Positions 45,147 to 53,751 of a stretch of DNA of 64,000 nucleotides are shown here, in pieces (position 1 is the stretch's first letter; every line of letters begins with the position of its first letter). The DNA is from Aeromicrobium piscarium (GTDB taxonomy: Bacteria; Actinomycetota; Actinomycetes; Propionibacteriales; Nocardioidaceae), in assembly GCF_007421815.1 (NCBI RefSeq), contig NZ_VLNT01000003.1, positions 62,001 through 126,000 of the forward strand, in the 5' to 3' direction. The notes beneath the pieces were generated by a model, which was not told where the DNA came from, did no database searches, and saw only the letters and a list, made by a program, of their open reading frames with translations. Both the position numbers and the translations under genes were made by a program.

Positions 45147-47867
45147 ATGACGTCGTCCCCGGCCGAGCGATTCGCCCAGGCGAGGGCGGATCGCCGCTAT
45201 CCCGAACTGGCCCGTTTCCGCGATCTCTACAGCTTCGGGCTCGACGATTTCCAGGTCTCCGCGTGCCAGCAGGTCGAGGACGGGCACGGCGTGCTCGTGG
45301 CCGCGCCGACCGGATCGGGCAAGACCATCGTCGGCGAGTTCGCTGTGCATCTGGCCCTGGCCACCGGCCGCAAGTGCTTCTACACCACGCCGATCAAGGC
45401 GCTGTCGAATCAGAAGTTCCACGACCTGCAGGACCGTTACGGTGCTGACAGCGTGGGGCTGCTGACCGGCGACAACACCGTCAACGGTGAGGCTCCGATC
45501 GTCGTGATGACCACCGAGGTCCTGCGAAATATGATCTACGCCGGCTCGCGCACGCTCGACGGCCTGGGCTTCGTGGTCATGGACGAGGTCCACTACCTGG
45601 CGGATCGCTTCCGCGGTGCCGTCTGGGAAGAAGTCATCATCGGCCTCGCCGACTCGGTCGCGGTGATCTCCCTGTCGGCGACGGTCTCGAATGCCGAGGA
45701 GTTCGGCGCCTGGCTGACCGAGGTCCGTGGAGATACGGTCACGATCGTCGAGGAGCGGCGTCCCGTACCGCTCTACCAGCACGTCATGGCGGGCCGCCGC
45801 CTCCATCCGCTCTTCGAGGAGGACGGCCAGAAGGTCAACCACGTCCTCGAGCGGATGGCGCGTGAGGACTGGCAACTGTCTCGGGCGCGCAAGGGCGGGC
45901 GGCCCGGCAAGGGTCAGCGTCGCCCCCGTACCCGCTATCGCACACCCGACCGCGTCGACATCGTGGAGAAGCTCGACGCCGAGGGGCTGCTGCCGGCCAT
46001 CTGCTTCATCTTCAGCCGCGCCGGGTGCGCGGCGGCGGTGGAGCAGTGTCTCCATGCCCGGCTGATCCTCACCACCGACGAGGAGCGCTCGGAGATCTAT
46101 CGCACGGTGGACGCGGCCATCACGCATCTGCCCGATGAGGATCTGCAGGTACTCGGCGTCCATGACTTCCGTGAGGCGCTCGGGAGAGGCATCGCCGCGC
46201 ACCACGCCGGGATGCTCCCGACCTTCAAGGAGATCGTCGAGGACCTCTTCAGCAGGGGCCTCATCCGGATCGTGTTCGCCACGGAGACCCTCGCTCTCGG
46301 CATCAACATGCCCGCGCGATCGGTCGTCATCGAGCGGCTCAGCAAGTGGAACGGCGAGACGCATGTCGATCTGACGCCGGGGGAGTACACCCAGCTGACG
46401 GGACGCGCGGGACGCCGGGGCATCGACATCGAGGGGCACGGCGTGGTGCTGTGGCAGCCAGGCTTCGATCCGCGGCATGTCGCGGGCCTCGCCTCGACGC
46501 GCACCTATCCGCTCGTGTCGTCCTTCCATCCCTCGTACAACATGGCGGTGAACCTGGTGCACCAGGTCGGGCGGGAGCATGCCCGCTCGCTGCTGGAGCA
46601 GTCCTTCGCACAGTTCCAGGCCGACCGCGCCGTCGTCGGACTGAGCAAGCAGGTGCAGAAGGCCGACGAGGCCATCGAGGGCTATCGCGAGGCGGCCGCC
46701 TGCGATCGCGGCGACTTCGGCGAGTACATGGAGCTGCGCCGCCAGCTCAAGGAGGTCGAGCAGCACGGCTCCAAGGCGCGCAAGGCGCAGCGACGTGCCG
46801 AGGTGGTCGCTTCGCTCCGCCAGCTCAAGACCGGCGACATCATCGATGTCCCGGCGGGACGCTGGGCCGGGGTGGCGGTGGTGCTCGATCCGGGCACCGG
46901 AGGAGGCGAGGACGGCCCGCGCCCGTATGTGCTGACGGCCGACCGGCATGCGCGACGCCTGGCGCTCGTCGACTTCCCGACGCCGGTTCAGGCGCGGGGA
47001 ACCATGCGCGTGCCGAAGTCCTTCAACGCGCGGCAGGCGCAGTCGCGACGTGATCTGGCCTCGACGCTCCGGCAACGGGCCGAGAAGACCGAGCATCTGC
47101 GCTCGGCATCCCCGACTCGCGGAGGGGCCCCGGGCGAGGATCCGCGGATCCCCGAGCTGCGCGCGAAGCTGCGCGCTCACCCCTGCCACGACTGCCCGGA
47201 TCGCGAGTCCCACGCACGCTGGGCCGAGCGCTATCTCAAGCTCGAACGGGACACCGCCTCCCAACGCCGCCGCGTCGAGCGGCAGACCAATTCGGTGGCC
47301 CGCCAGTTCGACCGCGTCTGCGAGGTCCTCGACGATCTCGGGTATCTCGCCGGCGACGAGGTCACCCCCGCCGGCCAGCGGCTGCAGCGCATCTACAGCG
47401 ATGTGGACCTCGTCGTCGCTGAGGGGATCCGGTCGGGTGCCTTCGACGGCCTGGACAGCGGCGAGCTGGCGGCGGTCGTCAGCACCCTGACTTTCGAGTC
47501 GCGTATCGACGATGCTCCCGCGCCTGTGCTGCCCACCGGCGCGACCGTGGACGCGGTGCAGCGGCTGCAGGCGCTGACCGACGAGCTGATGCAGGTCGAA
47601 CGCGAGCACCGAGTGCAGTTCCTGCGCCCGCTCGACGCGGGCTTCGCGCAGGCGGTGTGGTCGTGGTCGAAGGGCTCCTCGCTGGACCTGGTCCTGCGCG
47701 ACACGCAGATGGCGGCGGGGGACTTCGTCCGCGCGATGAAGCAGCTCCTCGATCTGATGGGCCAGGTCGCCGATGCGGCCGGCCCGGGAACCCTGCGCGA
47801 GACGGCCCGAGACGCCTTGGCCGACCTACGTCGCGGAGTCGTCGCCTACAGCAGCCTGATGACCTGA
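45147..47867 (+). CDS. helY: Ski2/HelY-type DEVH-box RNA helicase
   Basis: A 906-aa superfamily 2 helicase of the Ski2/Mtr4 type (Rv2092c HelY). Seen: Walker A APTGSGKT (53-60), VVMDEVHYL, SLSATVSN, the second RecA lobe with AHHAGMLPTFKE and QLTGRAGRRGID, and a C-terminal DSHCT domain. It is expected to unwind structured RNA with ATP, probably in RNA turnover. Actinobacteria conserve it next to tatC. Leaderless promoter upstream; family A repeats follow its stop. Confidence 0.94.
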   Translation: MTSSPAERFAQARADRRYPELARFRDLYSFGLDDFQVSACQQVEDGHGVLVAAPTGSGKTIVGEFAVHLALATGRKCFYTTPIKALSNQKFHDLQDRYGADSVGLLTGDNTVNGEAPIVVMTTEVLRNMIYAGSRTLDGLGFVVMDEVHYLADRFRGAVWEEVIIGLADSVAVISLSATVSNAEEFGAWLTEVRGDTVTIVEERRPVPLYQHVMAGRRLHPLFEEDGQKVNHVLERMAREDWQLSRARKGGRPGKGQRRPRTRYRTPDRVDIVEKLDAEGLLPAICFIFSRAGCAAAVEQCLHARLILTTDEERSEIYRTVDAAITHLPDEDLQVLGVHDFREALGRGIAAHHAGMLPTFKEIVEDLFSRGLIRIVFATETLALGINMPARSVVIERLSKWNGETHVDLTPGEYTQLTGRAGRRGIDIEGHGVVLWQPGFDPRHVAGLASTRTYPLVSSFHPSYNMAVNLVHQVGREHARSLLEQSFAQFQADRAVVGLSKQVQKADEAIEGYREAAACDRGDFGEYMELRRQLKEVEQHGSKARKAQRRAEVVASLRQLKTGDIIDVPAGRWAGVAVVLDPGTGGGEDGPRPYVLTADRHARRLALVDFPTPVQARGTMRVPKSFNARQAQSRRDLASTLRQRAEKTEHLRSASPTRGGAPGEDPRIPELRAKLRAHPCHDCPDRESHARWAERYLKLERDTASQRRRVERQTNSVARQFDRVCEVLDDLGYLAGDEVTPAGQRLQRIYSDVDLVVAEGIRSGAFDGLDSGELAAVVSTLTFESRIDDAPAPVLPTGATVDAVQRLQALTDELMQVEREHRVQFLRPLDAGFAQAVWSWSKGSSLDLVLRDTQMAAGDFVRAMKQLLDLMGQVADAAGPGTLRETARDALADLRRGVVAYSSLMT

Positions 47868-47880
47868 GCCGATGGTCTCG

Positions 47881-48165
47881 CGGACCCGACCCTCGGTGGT
47901 CGAGCAGTGGAGGTCGCTCCACGACCGGACCACGTCGCGGAGGGTGATTTCGCTACGCGACCACCGGACCCGACCCTCGGCGGTCGAGTAGTGGAGGTCG
48001 CTCCGCGACCGAAGCGTATCGAGACCACGTTACGGAAGGTGATTTCGATACGCGACCAGCTCGCGAAACTCGCGGTCACTACTCAACCACCGGACCCTGC
48101 CCCTCGGTGGTCGAGGAGCCACAGGTCGCTTCCGTCGCGGCGATGCCCTTACTGCGATGGCTCCG
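47881..48165. repeat. Family A repeat array between helY and the exonuclease gene
   Basis: Three consecutive units begin CGGACCCKRCCCTCGGYGGTCGAG-like at 47881, 47965 and 48091. They contain TGATTTCGMTACGCGACCA and GCGTATCGAGACCACG segments, followed by a module shared with family B (TTCCGTCGCGGC ... GCGATGGCTCC). The last part runs into the 3' end of the exonuclease gene and encodes its final residues. The unit lengths (84 and 126 nt) and self-complementarity are not those of a CRISPR. No gene is seen in the 281-nt gap. Confidence 0.65.
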
Positions 48166-49108
48166 CGCGATCGTGGCGTGGCGAGACCACGGCGCGGAGG
48201 GCAGCGACGGCTCGGTCGGCGGAGCCGCCGAGGCCCCAGGTCTGGGCGAATGTGGTGAACTCGGCGGCCTGCTCCTCGCTGAACACCGGCAGCGCCGCTG
48301 GGGGAGCGAGGGCGAGATCATCGCGCACGCGTACGACGCGCACGGCGCTGGCGATGTAGTCGGACGACTCCAGCAGCGATCGCCGCGGGCGAGGCTTGAT
48401 GGAGCTGGTCTCGTCGGCGGCCGCGGCGGCGATCGTCTCGAGGTCGCCGAACTCGCCCAAGAGCACGGCGGCCGTCTTGTCGCCGATGCCCGCCACACCG
48501 GGCAGGCCGTCGGAGGCGTCACCGCGCATCACCGCGAAGTCCACGTACTGGTGCGGCTCGATCCCGTACTTGTCGCGAACCCACGCGGCATCCACCACAT
48601 CGTGCTTGCCGACGCCCCGCGCCGTATAGAGCACCCGAACGCCGCGCGAGTCGTCGACGACCTGGAACAGGTCGCGATCCCCGGTGACGACCTCGACCGG
48701 GCCGTCCCACCGATGGACCAGCGTGCCGATGACATCGTCGGCCTCGGCCTCGGCGGCGCCCACCACGGGTATGCCGAGCAACCCGAGAGCCTCGGCGATG
48801 AGCGGAACCTGGGGTGAGAGCGCATCGGGCGTCTCCTCCTCGACGTCGACGCCGCTCGTCTCCTCCTCGACCCGGTGCGCCTTGTACGAGGGCAGGAGAT
48901 CGACCCGCCACTGCGGACGCCAGTCGTCGTCCCAGCACGCGACGATCGCCTCGGGCTCGTACTGCGTCGCGAGGGTGGCGACGAAATCGAGAAGGCCCCG
49001 GACGGCGTTGACCGGGGTACCGTCCGGGGCCTTCAGCGAGTCCGGTATGCCGTAGAAGGCACGGAAGTACAGACTCGCGGTGTCCAACAGGATCAATCGA
49101 CCGGTCAT
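48149..49108 (-). CDS. 5'-3' exonuclease (PolA N-terminal-like)
   Basis: A 319-aa stand-alone FEN/5' nuclease (Rv2090 type). Metal-binding acids lie in LLDTASLYFRAFYG, AEAEADDVIGTL and VTGDRDLFQVV; MRGDASDGLPGVAGIGDKTA is the helix-hairpin-helix DNA-binding region. It would trim flaps or RNA primers beside DNA polymerase I. The ATG at 49108 is used. The last residues (EPSQ and the stop) are encoded by repeat sequence that also occurs elsewhere, so the original C-terminus was probably replaced by repeat insertion without loss of the nuclease core. Confidence 0.92.
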   Translation of the reverse strand: MTGRLILLDTASLYFRAFYGIPDSLKAPDGTPVNAVRGLLDFVATLATQYEPEAIVACWDDDWRPQWRVDLLPSYKAHRVEEETSGVDVEEETPDALSPQVPLIAEALGLLGIPVVGAAEAEADDVIGTLVHRWDGPVEVVTGDRDLFQVVDDSRGVRVLYTARGVGKHDVVDAAWVRDKYGIEPHQYVDFAVMRGDASDGLPGVAGIGDKTAAVLLGEFGDLETIAAAAADETSSIKPRPRRSLLESSDYIASAVRVVRVRDDLALAPPAALPVFSEEQAAEFTTFAQTWGLGGSADRAVAALRAVVSPRHDRAEPSQ

Positions 49109-49116
49109 GCTGGTCG

Positions 49117-49122
49117 ATCTTA
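49117..49122 (-). promoter_or_regulatory. -10 box of the exonuclease gene
   Basis: TAAGAT on the minus strand, 8 nt before the ATG at 49108; near-leaderless. Confidence 0.4.
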
Positions 49123-49130
49123 GTGGTCCG

Positions 49131-50714
49131 TCAGCGGACGGCGAGACCTCCCTTGTAGTCGAAGTCCGGCGTGGTGAGCTGCTGGGAGTACGGCGCCCGG
49201 CTCATGTCCGGATACAGCGGCTGACCGAGTCCGAGCTGTGCGACTCCCCAGGCGGCCGCGTCGCCGAGCTCGTGAAGGGCATTGGTGTTGATCGCCGTCA
49301 TGTCATCGCACAGCTGGTGGTAGCAGGAATCGTAGATCTCACCGGCCGTTCCGCCGTAGATCTGCGCCTCCTGCTCGGTCTTCATGCCGTCGGCGCCGCT
49401 GAAGACACCGCCCGCCGGGATGCCCGCTGCGATGAACGGTCCGTAGTCGGAGCGGCCGTCGAACTCCGTGGGCTCCCACGCCAGGCCCTGCCGCTCGAAG
49501 AAGCCGGCGAAGATGTCGCGGATCTCGCCTGATCCGGGAGGACCCGCGGGGCCTCCCGCTGAGCCGTCGCCGTCGTAGAGGAAGCGCACGTAGTTCTCAG
49601 ATCCGATCATGTCGAAGTTGAGATTGGCGTAGATGGAGCCGAGCTCATCGGGCGACAGGCTGGCCACATAATGTTCCGAGCCCAGCAATCCGAGCTCCTC
49701 GGCACCCCACCACGCGAAGCGCACGGGCCGCTCGAGCCGGTCGGCGACGCCCGTGCGGCTGAGCTGCAGGGCGATCTCCAGGATGCCGGCGCTGCCGGAG
49801 CCGTTGTCGTTGATGCCGGGCCCCTCGGTCACGCTATCGAGGTGGGCACCGACCACGATCGCCTCGTCCTCGCGGACCTGCGGCGGCTTCTTCGGGCCCT
49901 TGCCCTTGCCGGGGCCCTTCGCGTGCTGGTGGCGCGCGGGGAGCTCGGCGATGAGATTGAAGGTCTCGCGATCGGGATCGGACTCGACCTCGGTCGTGAC
50001 GGTCACGGTGACCGCGCCCTCGGCCAGAGCGACACCGTCGTCATAGGAGATGCCGACGACGGGCACGTCCTGGGGCGCGCCGAGGGTCCCGGTCGCGATA
50101 TCCGTGCGACCGGGGTTGCCCTCGTTCATGACGATGACGGCGTCGTATCCGGCGGCGACGGCGTTCTCGACCTTCACGGCGAAATCACAGGTGCCGCGTT
50201 GCACGAGCGCGATCGCCGGATCCTCCGGCGCGGCGTCGAAATCGGATGCCTCGCATCCGGAGGTGCTACTCGGCTCGGGTGTGGCCGGGATGACGATGTC
50301 ATTGGTCGGCACCACCGCACCGGTCACGTCACCCCCGCCGGAGTAGGTGAAGGTGTGGTGCTCGATGTCGCCGGCGTCGGTACGAAGGACCGACGGAGCG
50401 AGCTCCTGGAAGAACGGGAAGGTGAAGGTCTGTCGCTCGACCTGATAGCCGGCGCGCCGCAGCTGCGTCTCGATGTAGTCGGCCGACGCCTCATGTCCGG
50501 GAAGACCCGAGGCCCGGTTCCCGTCATGCGCATTGGCGATGACCTGGAACTGACGCAGGTGCCGCAAGATGCCGTTGACGGTGACGCCGTCGACGACCTT
50601 CTGGGCCTGGGCGGCACGGTCATCGGGCTTGGGCGGTTTGGCGGTAGCGGGTTGGGCGGCGACGAGGCCGCCGGCGAGGGCTGCCGCGGCGGCAGCACAC
50701 AGAAGACGTTTCAT
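49131..50714 (-). CDS. Secreted M28-family aminopeptidase with PA domain
   Basis: A 527-aa secreted zinc aminopeptidase. A signal peptide (MKRLLCAAAAAALAGGLVAAQPATA) is followed by a protease-associated domain insert and the M28 core. Metal ligands and catalytic Glu are visible in VGAHLDSVTEGPGINDNGSG, GAEELGLLGSEH, NFDMIGSE and CYHQLCDD. A Lys/Pro/Gly-rich insert (about residues 270-290) splits the core. The ATG at 50714 follows GGGGGGAT; 14 extra upstream codons are unlikely. It probably frees amino acids from peptides outside the cell. Confidence 0.92.
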   Translation of the reverse strand: MKRLLCAAAAAALAGGLVAAQPATAKPPKPDDRAAQAQKVVDGVTVNGILRHLRQFQVIANAHDGNRASGLPGHEASADYIETQLRRAGYQVERQTFTFPFFQELAPSVLRTDAGDIEHHTFTYSGGGDVTGAVVPTNDIVIPATPEPSSTSGCEASDFDAAPEDPAIALVQRGTCDFAVKVENAVAAGYDAVIVMNEGNPGRTDIATGTLGAPQDVPVVGISYDDGVALAEGAVTVTVTTEVESDPDRETFNLIAELPARHQHAKGPGKGKGPKKPPQVREDEAIVVGAHLDSVTEGPGINDNGSGSAGILEIALQLSRTGVADRLERPVRFAWWGAEELGLLGSEHYVASLSPDELGSIYANLNFDMIGSENYVRFLYDGDGSAGGPAGPPGSGEIRDIFAGFFERQGLAWEPTEFDGRSDYGPFIAAGIPAGGVFSGADGMKTEQEAQIYGGTAGEIYDSCYHQLCDDMTAINTNALHELGDAAAWGVAQLGLGQPLYPDMSRAPYSQQLTTPDFDYKGGLAVR

Positions 50715-50781
50715 GGATCCCCCCGAATCCGTCGATGAACGATTTCGCCCCACCATAAGCAGAGACCCACCGCCGAGTCGA

Positions 50782-50787
50782 TAGGCT
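50782..50787 (+). promoter_or_regulatory. Leaderless -10 box of the M24 peptidase-lnt operon
   Basis: TAGGCT, 7 nt, then GTG at 50795; no Shine-Dalgarno. Confidence 0.55.
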
Positions 50788-50794
50788 CGGGGAC

Positions 50795-51880
50795 GTGACC
50801 GATCGTCTCGCCCGTGCTCAAGCCCTCTTGTCCGATCGCGGCGTCGACGCGCTCCTGGTGACCCCGGGAGCCGATCTTCGTTATCTCACCGGCTATCACG
50901 CCCTGCCGCTCGAGCGACTCACCTGCCTCGTGCTCCCGGCGCGCGGTGAGGCCACCCTCGTCGTGCCGCATCTGGAGCGTCCCGCAGCCGTGGCCGCGGG
51001 TGTCGCATTGCCGATCGCCACCTGGCAGGAGACCGAGGATCCCTTCGAGCTCGTCGCGCGCCTCGTCGGGGACGTCGAGGTCGTCGCGCTCGACGATCAC
51101 ATGTGGGCCGCCAGGGTCTTCGCGCTCGGCGCGGCGATCCCCGGTGCCGACCAGGTGCTCGGTGGGGAGATCGTCGCGGAACTGCGCATGCGCAAGGAGC
51201 CCTCCGAGATCGAGGCCCTCCGCGCGGCCGGAGCCGCGATCGACCGCGTCCACCGACGCATGGGCGAATGGCTGCGTGCCGGGCGCACGGAGCGGGAGGT
51301 CGGCGAGGACATCGCCCGTGCGATCCTCGCCGAGGGCCACTTGACGGCCGACTTCGTGATCGTCGGCTCGGGACCCAACGGTGCTTCGCCGCACCACGAG
51401 CTCTCCGACCGGGTCATCGAGGCCGGTGACCCCGTCGTGATCGACATCGGCGGCACGACTCCGGAGGGCTACTGCTCGGACTGCACGCGTACCTATGTGG
51501 TCGGAGGTGAGCCCGATGCGGAGTTCGCGGCTCTTTACGAGGTGTTGCAGCGCGCACAAGCGGCCCAGCGCGAACACGCGCGTCCCGGCGTGACGGCTGA
51601 ATCGGTGGACCGGGTCGGCCGCGAGATCATCGCCGGGGCCGGCTACGGCGACCGCTTCGTGCATCGCACGGGCCACGGCATCGGCCAGGAGACGCACGAG
51701 GAGCCCTATATCGTCGAGGGCAGTGCCCGTCTCCTCGAGCCGGGCATGGCCTTCTCGATCGAGCCGGGCATCTACCTCGACGGCCGATACGGGGCACGCA
51801 TCGAGGACATCGCGATCTGCACCGACGACGGCCTCGAGGTCGTCAACACGACATCACGGGATCTCGTGCGTCTGCCGTGA
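50795..51880 (+). CDS. M24-family Xaa-Pro dipeptidase
   Basis: A 361-aa cytosolic pita-bread-fold metallopeptidase that splits Xaa-Pro dipeptides or N-terminal Xaa-Pro. Dinuclear-metal ligands: Asp in VIDIGGTTPEGYCSDCTRTY (two), His in HRTGHGIGQETHE, and two Glu in FSIEPGIYLDGRYGARIED. The N-terminal creatinase-like domain spans residues 1-130. It overlaps lnt by 4 nt (GTGA). Confidence 0.92.
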   Translation: MTDRLARAQALLSDRGVDALLVTPGADLRYLTGYHALPLERLTCLVLPARGEATLVVPHLERPAAVAAGVALPIATWQETEDPFELVARLVGDVEVVALDDHMWAARVFALGAAIPGADQVLGGEIVAELRMRKEPSEIEALRAAGAAIDRVHRRMGEWLRAGRTEREVGEDIARAILAEGHLTADFVIVGSGPNGASPHHELSDRVIEAGDPVVIDIGGTTPEGYCSDCTRTYVVGGEPDAEFAALYEVLQRAQAAQREHARPGVTAESVDRVGREIIAGAGYGDRFVHRTGHGIGQETHEEPYIVEGSARLLEPGMAFSIEPGIYLDGRYGARIEDIAICTDDGLEVVNTTSRDLVRLP

Positions 51881-53334
51881 ACCCACTGTTCGCAATCGTC
51901 GGCTCCGCGCTGGCCGGCGTCATCGCGTCGACGGCTTTCGCGCCCTGGGACTTCCCCGGCGCCATGGTGGTCGCCGTCGCCGGATGGTGCTGGCTCCTGC
52001 GTCGGACGGCCGCCTCCCGGGTGCTCACCGTCCTCATCGCGGGGTTCGCCTTCGGGTGGGGGTACATGGGGCCTCTCATCTGGTGGATGAACGCGGTCGA
52101 CCCCGCCGCCTGGATCGCGCTCGTCATGGCGCAGGCGGTCTTCTACGTGCTGATCGCGTGGGCACTGCGCGCGGTGCTGCGGCTGCCGGGATGGCCTCTC
52201 TGGATGGCGGCGGTCTGGACGGCCGGCGAGAGCCTGCGCGGAGCCATCCCGCTCTCGGGCTTCCCGTGGGGTCGTCTGGCCCACACGGCGATCGACACGC
52301 CCGTCGAATCCTTAGTGCGTCTCGTGGGCATGCCGGCGACGACCTTCGTCCTCGCCCTGGTCGCGGCCCTGTTCGTCCTCGCCGCCGAACGGCCGCGGCG
52401 GATCGTGCCGGTGGCCGGTGCCACCGGAGCGGTGCTGCTGTGCGGCGCGTTGCTTCCCGTGGGCCTGGCGGGGGCGGGGGAGAGCCACCGCGTGGCGGTC
52501 GTGCAGGGCGGCACCCCCGGACCGTTCCTGCAGTGGCCGCGCGGCGAGATCTTCGAACTGCATCTGGAGGCGACCGCCGGGATCGACGAGCCGGTGGACA
52601 TGGTGCTGTGGCCCGAGAACGCCATGGACATCGATCCGTTGACCGAGGCGTGGGCCGGCGATCGTCTCACCGAGGCCTCGCGCGACGTGGGCGCACCCAT
52701 CCTCGCCGCCGGCATCCTCAACGGCCCCACCGCCACGACGGCCTACAACGCCGGTTTCGTCTGGACCCCGCGGGGACATCAGGAGACCTACGTCAAGCGC
52801 AAGCTGGTGCCCTACGGGGAGTATGTGCCGTTGCGTCAGCAACTGGGCGATCTGGTGCCGAGGATCGACCGAGATATCCCACGGGACATGCTCGCGGGCG
52901 ACGAGCCGGGCGACCTGCGAATCGGCGGGGCCGTCATCGGCGACACGATCTGCTGGGACATCGCCTATGACGGCATCGTGCGCGAGGCGATCGGCGGAGG
53001 TGCCGAGTTCCTCGTGGTGCAGACGAGCAATGCGAGTTTCGAGGGTACTTCGCAGCTGCGCCAGCAGTGGAACATCTCCCGTCTGCGGGCCATCGAGACC
53101 GGACGTTATGTCGTGGTGCCGTCGACCAATGGCATCAGCGGGGTCGTGGCGCCCGACGGCGAGGTCGTCACGGAGGCGCCGCTTCTGGAGCCGACGGTCA
53201 TGATCGAGGACATCACCGGGGCCACCGGAACGACACCAGCCCAGCGACTCGCCGCTCCGTTGGAGGGGCTCATCGCCGGGCTGGCATTGGTCGGCGTCGT
53301 GGCGGCCTGGCGGGCCGCCCGTCGCCGCGGTTAA
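51877..53334 (+). CDS. lnt: Apolipoprotein N-acyltransferase
   Basis: A 485-aa membrane enzyme that N-acylates the lipid-modified cysteine of lipoproteins. There are about six membrane helices before a nitrilase-fold periplasmic domain. The catalytic Glu-Lys-Cys triad is in LWPENAMD, YVKRKLVPYGEYVP and IGDTICWD; a final helix and an Arg-rich tail follow. Unlike mycobacterial Ppm1, no dolichol-phosphate-mannose synthase domain is fused to it. Substrates in this window include SBP1, SBP2 and the FKBP lipoprotein. Its 3' end overlaps rbpA by 4 nt, tail to tail. Confidence 0.95.
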   Translation: MNPLFAIVGSALAGVIASTAFAPWDFPGAMVVAVAGWCWLLRRTAASRVLTVLIAGFAFGWGYMGPLIWWMNAVDPAAWIALVMAQAVFYVLIAWALRAVLRLPGWPLWMAAVWTAGESLRGAIPLSGFPWGRLAHTAIDTPVESLVRLVGMPATTFVLALVAALFVLAAERPRRIVPVAGATGAVLLCGALLPVGLAGAGESHRVAVVQGGTPGPFLQWPRGEIFELHLEATAGIDEPVDMVLWPENAMDIDPLTEAWAGDRLTEASRDVGAPILAAGILNGPTATTAYNAGFVWTPRGHQETYVKRKLVPYGEYVPLRQQLGDLVPRIDRDIPRDMLAGDEPGDLRIGGAVIGDTICWDIAYDGIVREAIGGGAEFLVVQTSNASFEGTSQLRQQWNISRLRAIETGRYVVVPSTNGISGVVAPDGEVVTEAPLLEPTVMIEDITGATGTTPAQRLAAPLEGLIAGLALVGVVAAWRAARRRG

Positions 53335-53717
53335 GCGGTCTTCTTCTTGCTCGCCGAGCGTCGGTGCAGGTGCGGCGGGCCGATCTCGCCGCCGCGCAGC
53401 AGCTCCAGTCGCTCGCTCAGGAGGTCCTCGAGCTCATCGACGGAGCGACGCTCGAGGAGCATGTCCCAGTGCGTACGGATGGGCTTCTCGTCCTTGTCGT
53501 TGCCGGAGGCGTCGGCACCGACCAGGCGGCCCATCTGCCCGGACTTCGGGTCCTCCCACTCACCGGGGATCTCCGCTTCCTCCGACATCGTCACGGTGAA
53601 GGTGCGGCCGTCGGCGAGGGCGTACTCGACCTCCTGGCGCGGAGCCATCTCCACGCCGCGCTCGTCTTCGAAGCTCTGGGCACCGAGTCGGGCGCCTCGC
53701 AGTGCTCGTTCAGCCAT
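53331..53717 (-). CDS. rbpA: RNA polymerase-binding protein RbpA
   Basis: A 128-aa activator that binds the principal sigma factor and core RNA polymerase, stabilising the open complex. The C-terminal sigma-interaction domain RTHWDMLLERRSVDELEDLLSERLELLR is strongly conserved. The central core domain (EVEYALADGRTFTVTMSEEAEIPGEWED) lacks the cysteines that bind zinc in Streptomyces RbpA, so it should be a zinc-free form. A Lys-rich tail ends the protein. Confidence 0.95.
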   Translation of the reverse strand: MAERALRGARLGAQSFEDERGVEMAPRQEVEYALADGRTFTVTMSEEAEIPGEWEDPKSGQMGRLVGADASGNDKDEKPIRTHWDMLLERRSVDELEDLLSERLELLRGGEIGPPHLHRRSASKKKTA

Positions 53718-53751
53718 GCTCGCGTTCCCCTTTCGTGGTCGTCTCTACCTA

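Noticed and set aside
44829..47609. 926-codon minus-strand open frame opposite tatC and helY
   Set aside because: Shadow of the helicase gene; no motif, no start region, and both plus-strand genes are well supported.
47881..48117. CRISPR-like tandem repeat array
   Set aside because: Units are 84 and 126 nt, the repeats are imperfect and palindromic, there are no constant spacers, and no cas genes are present.
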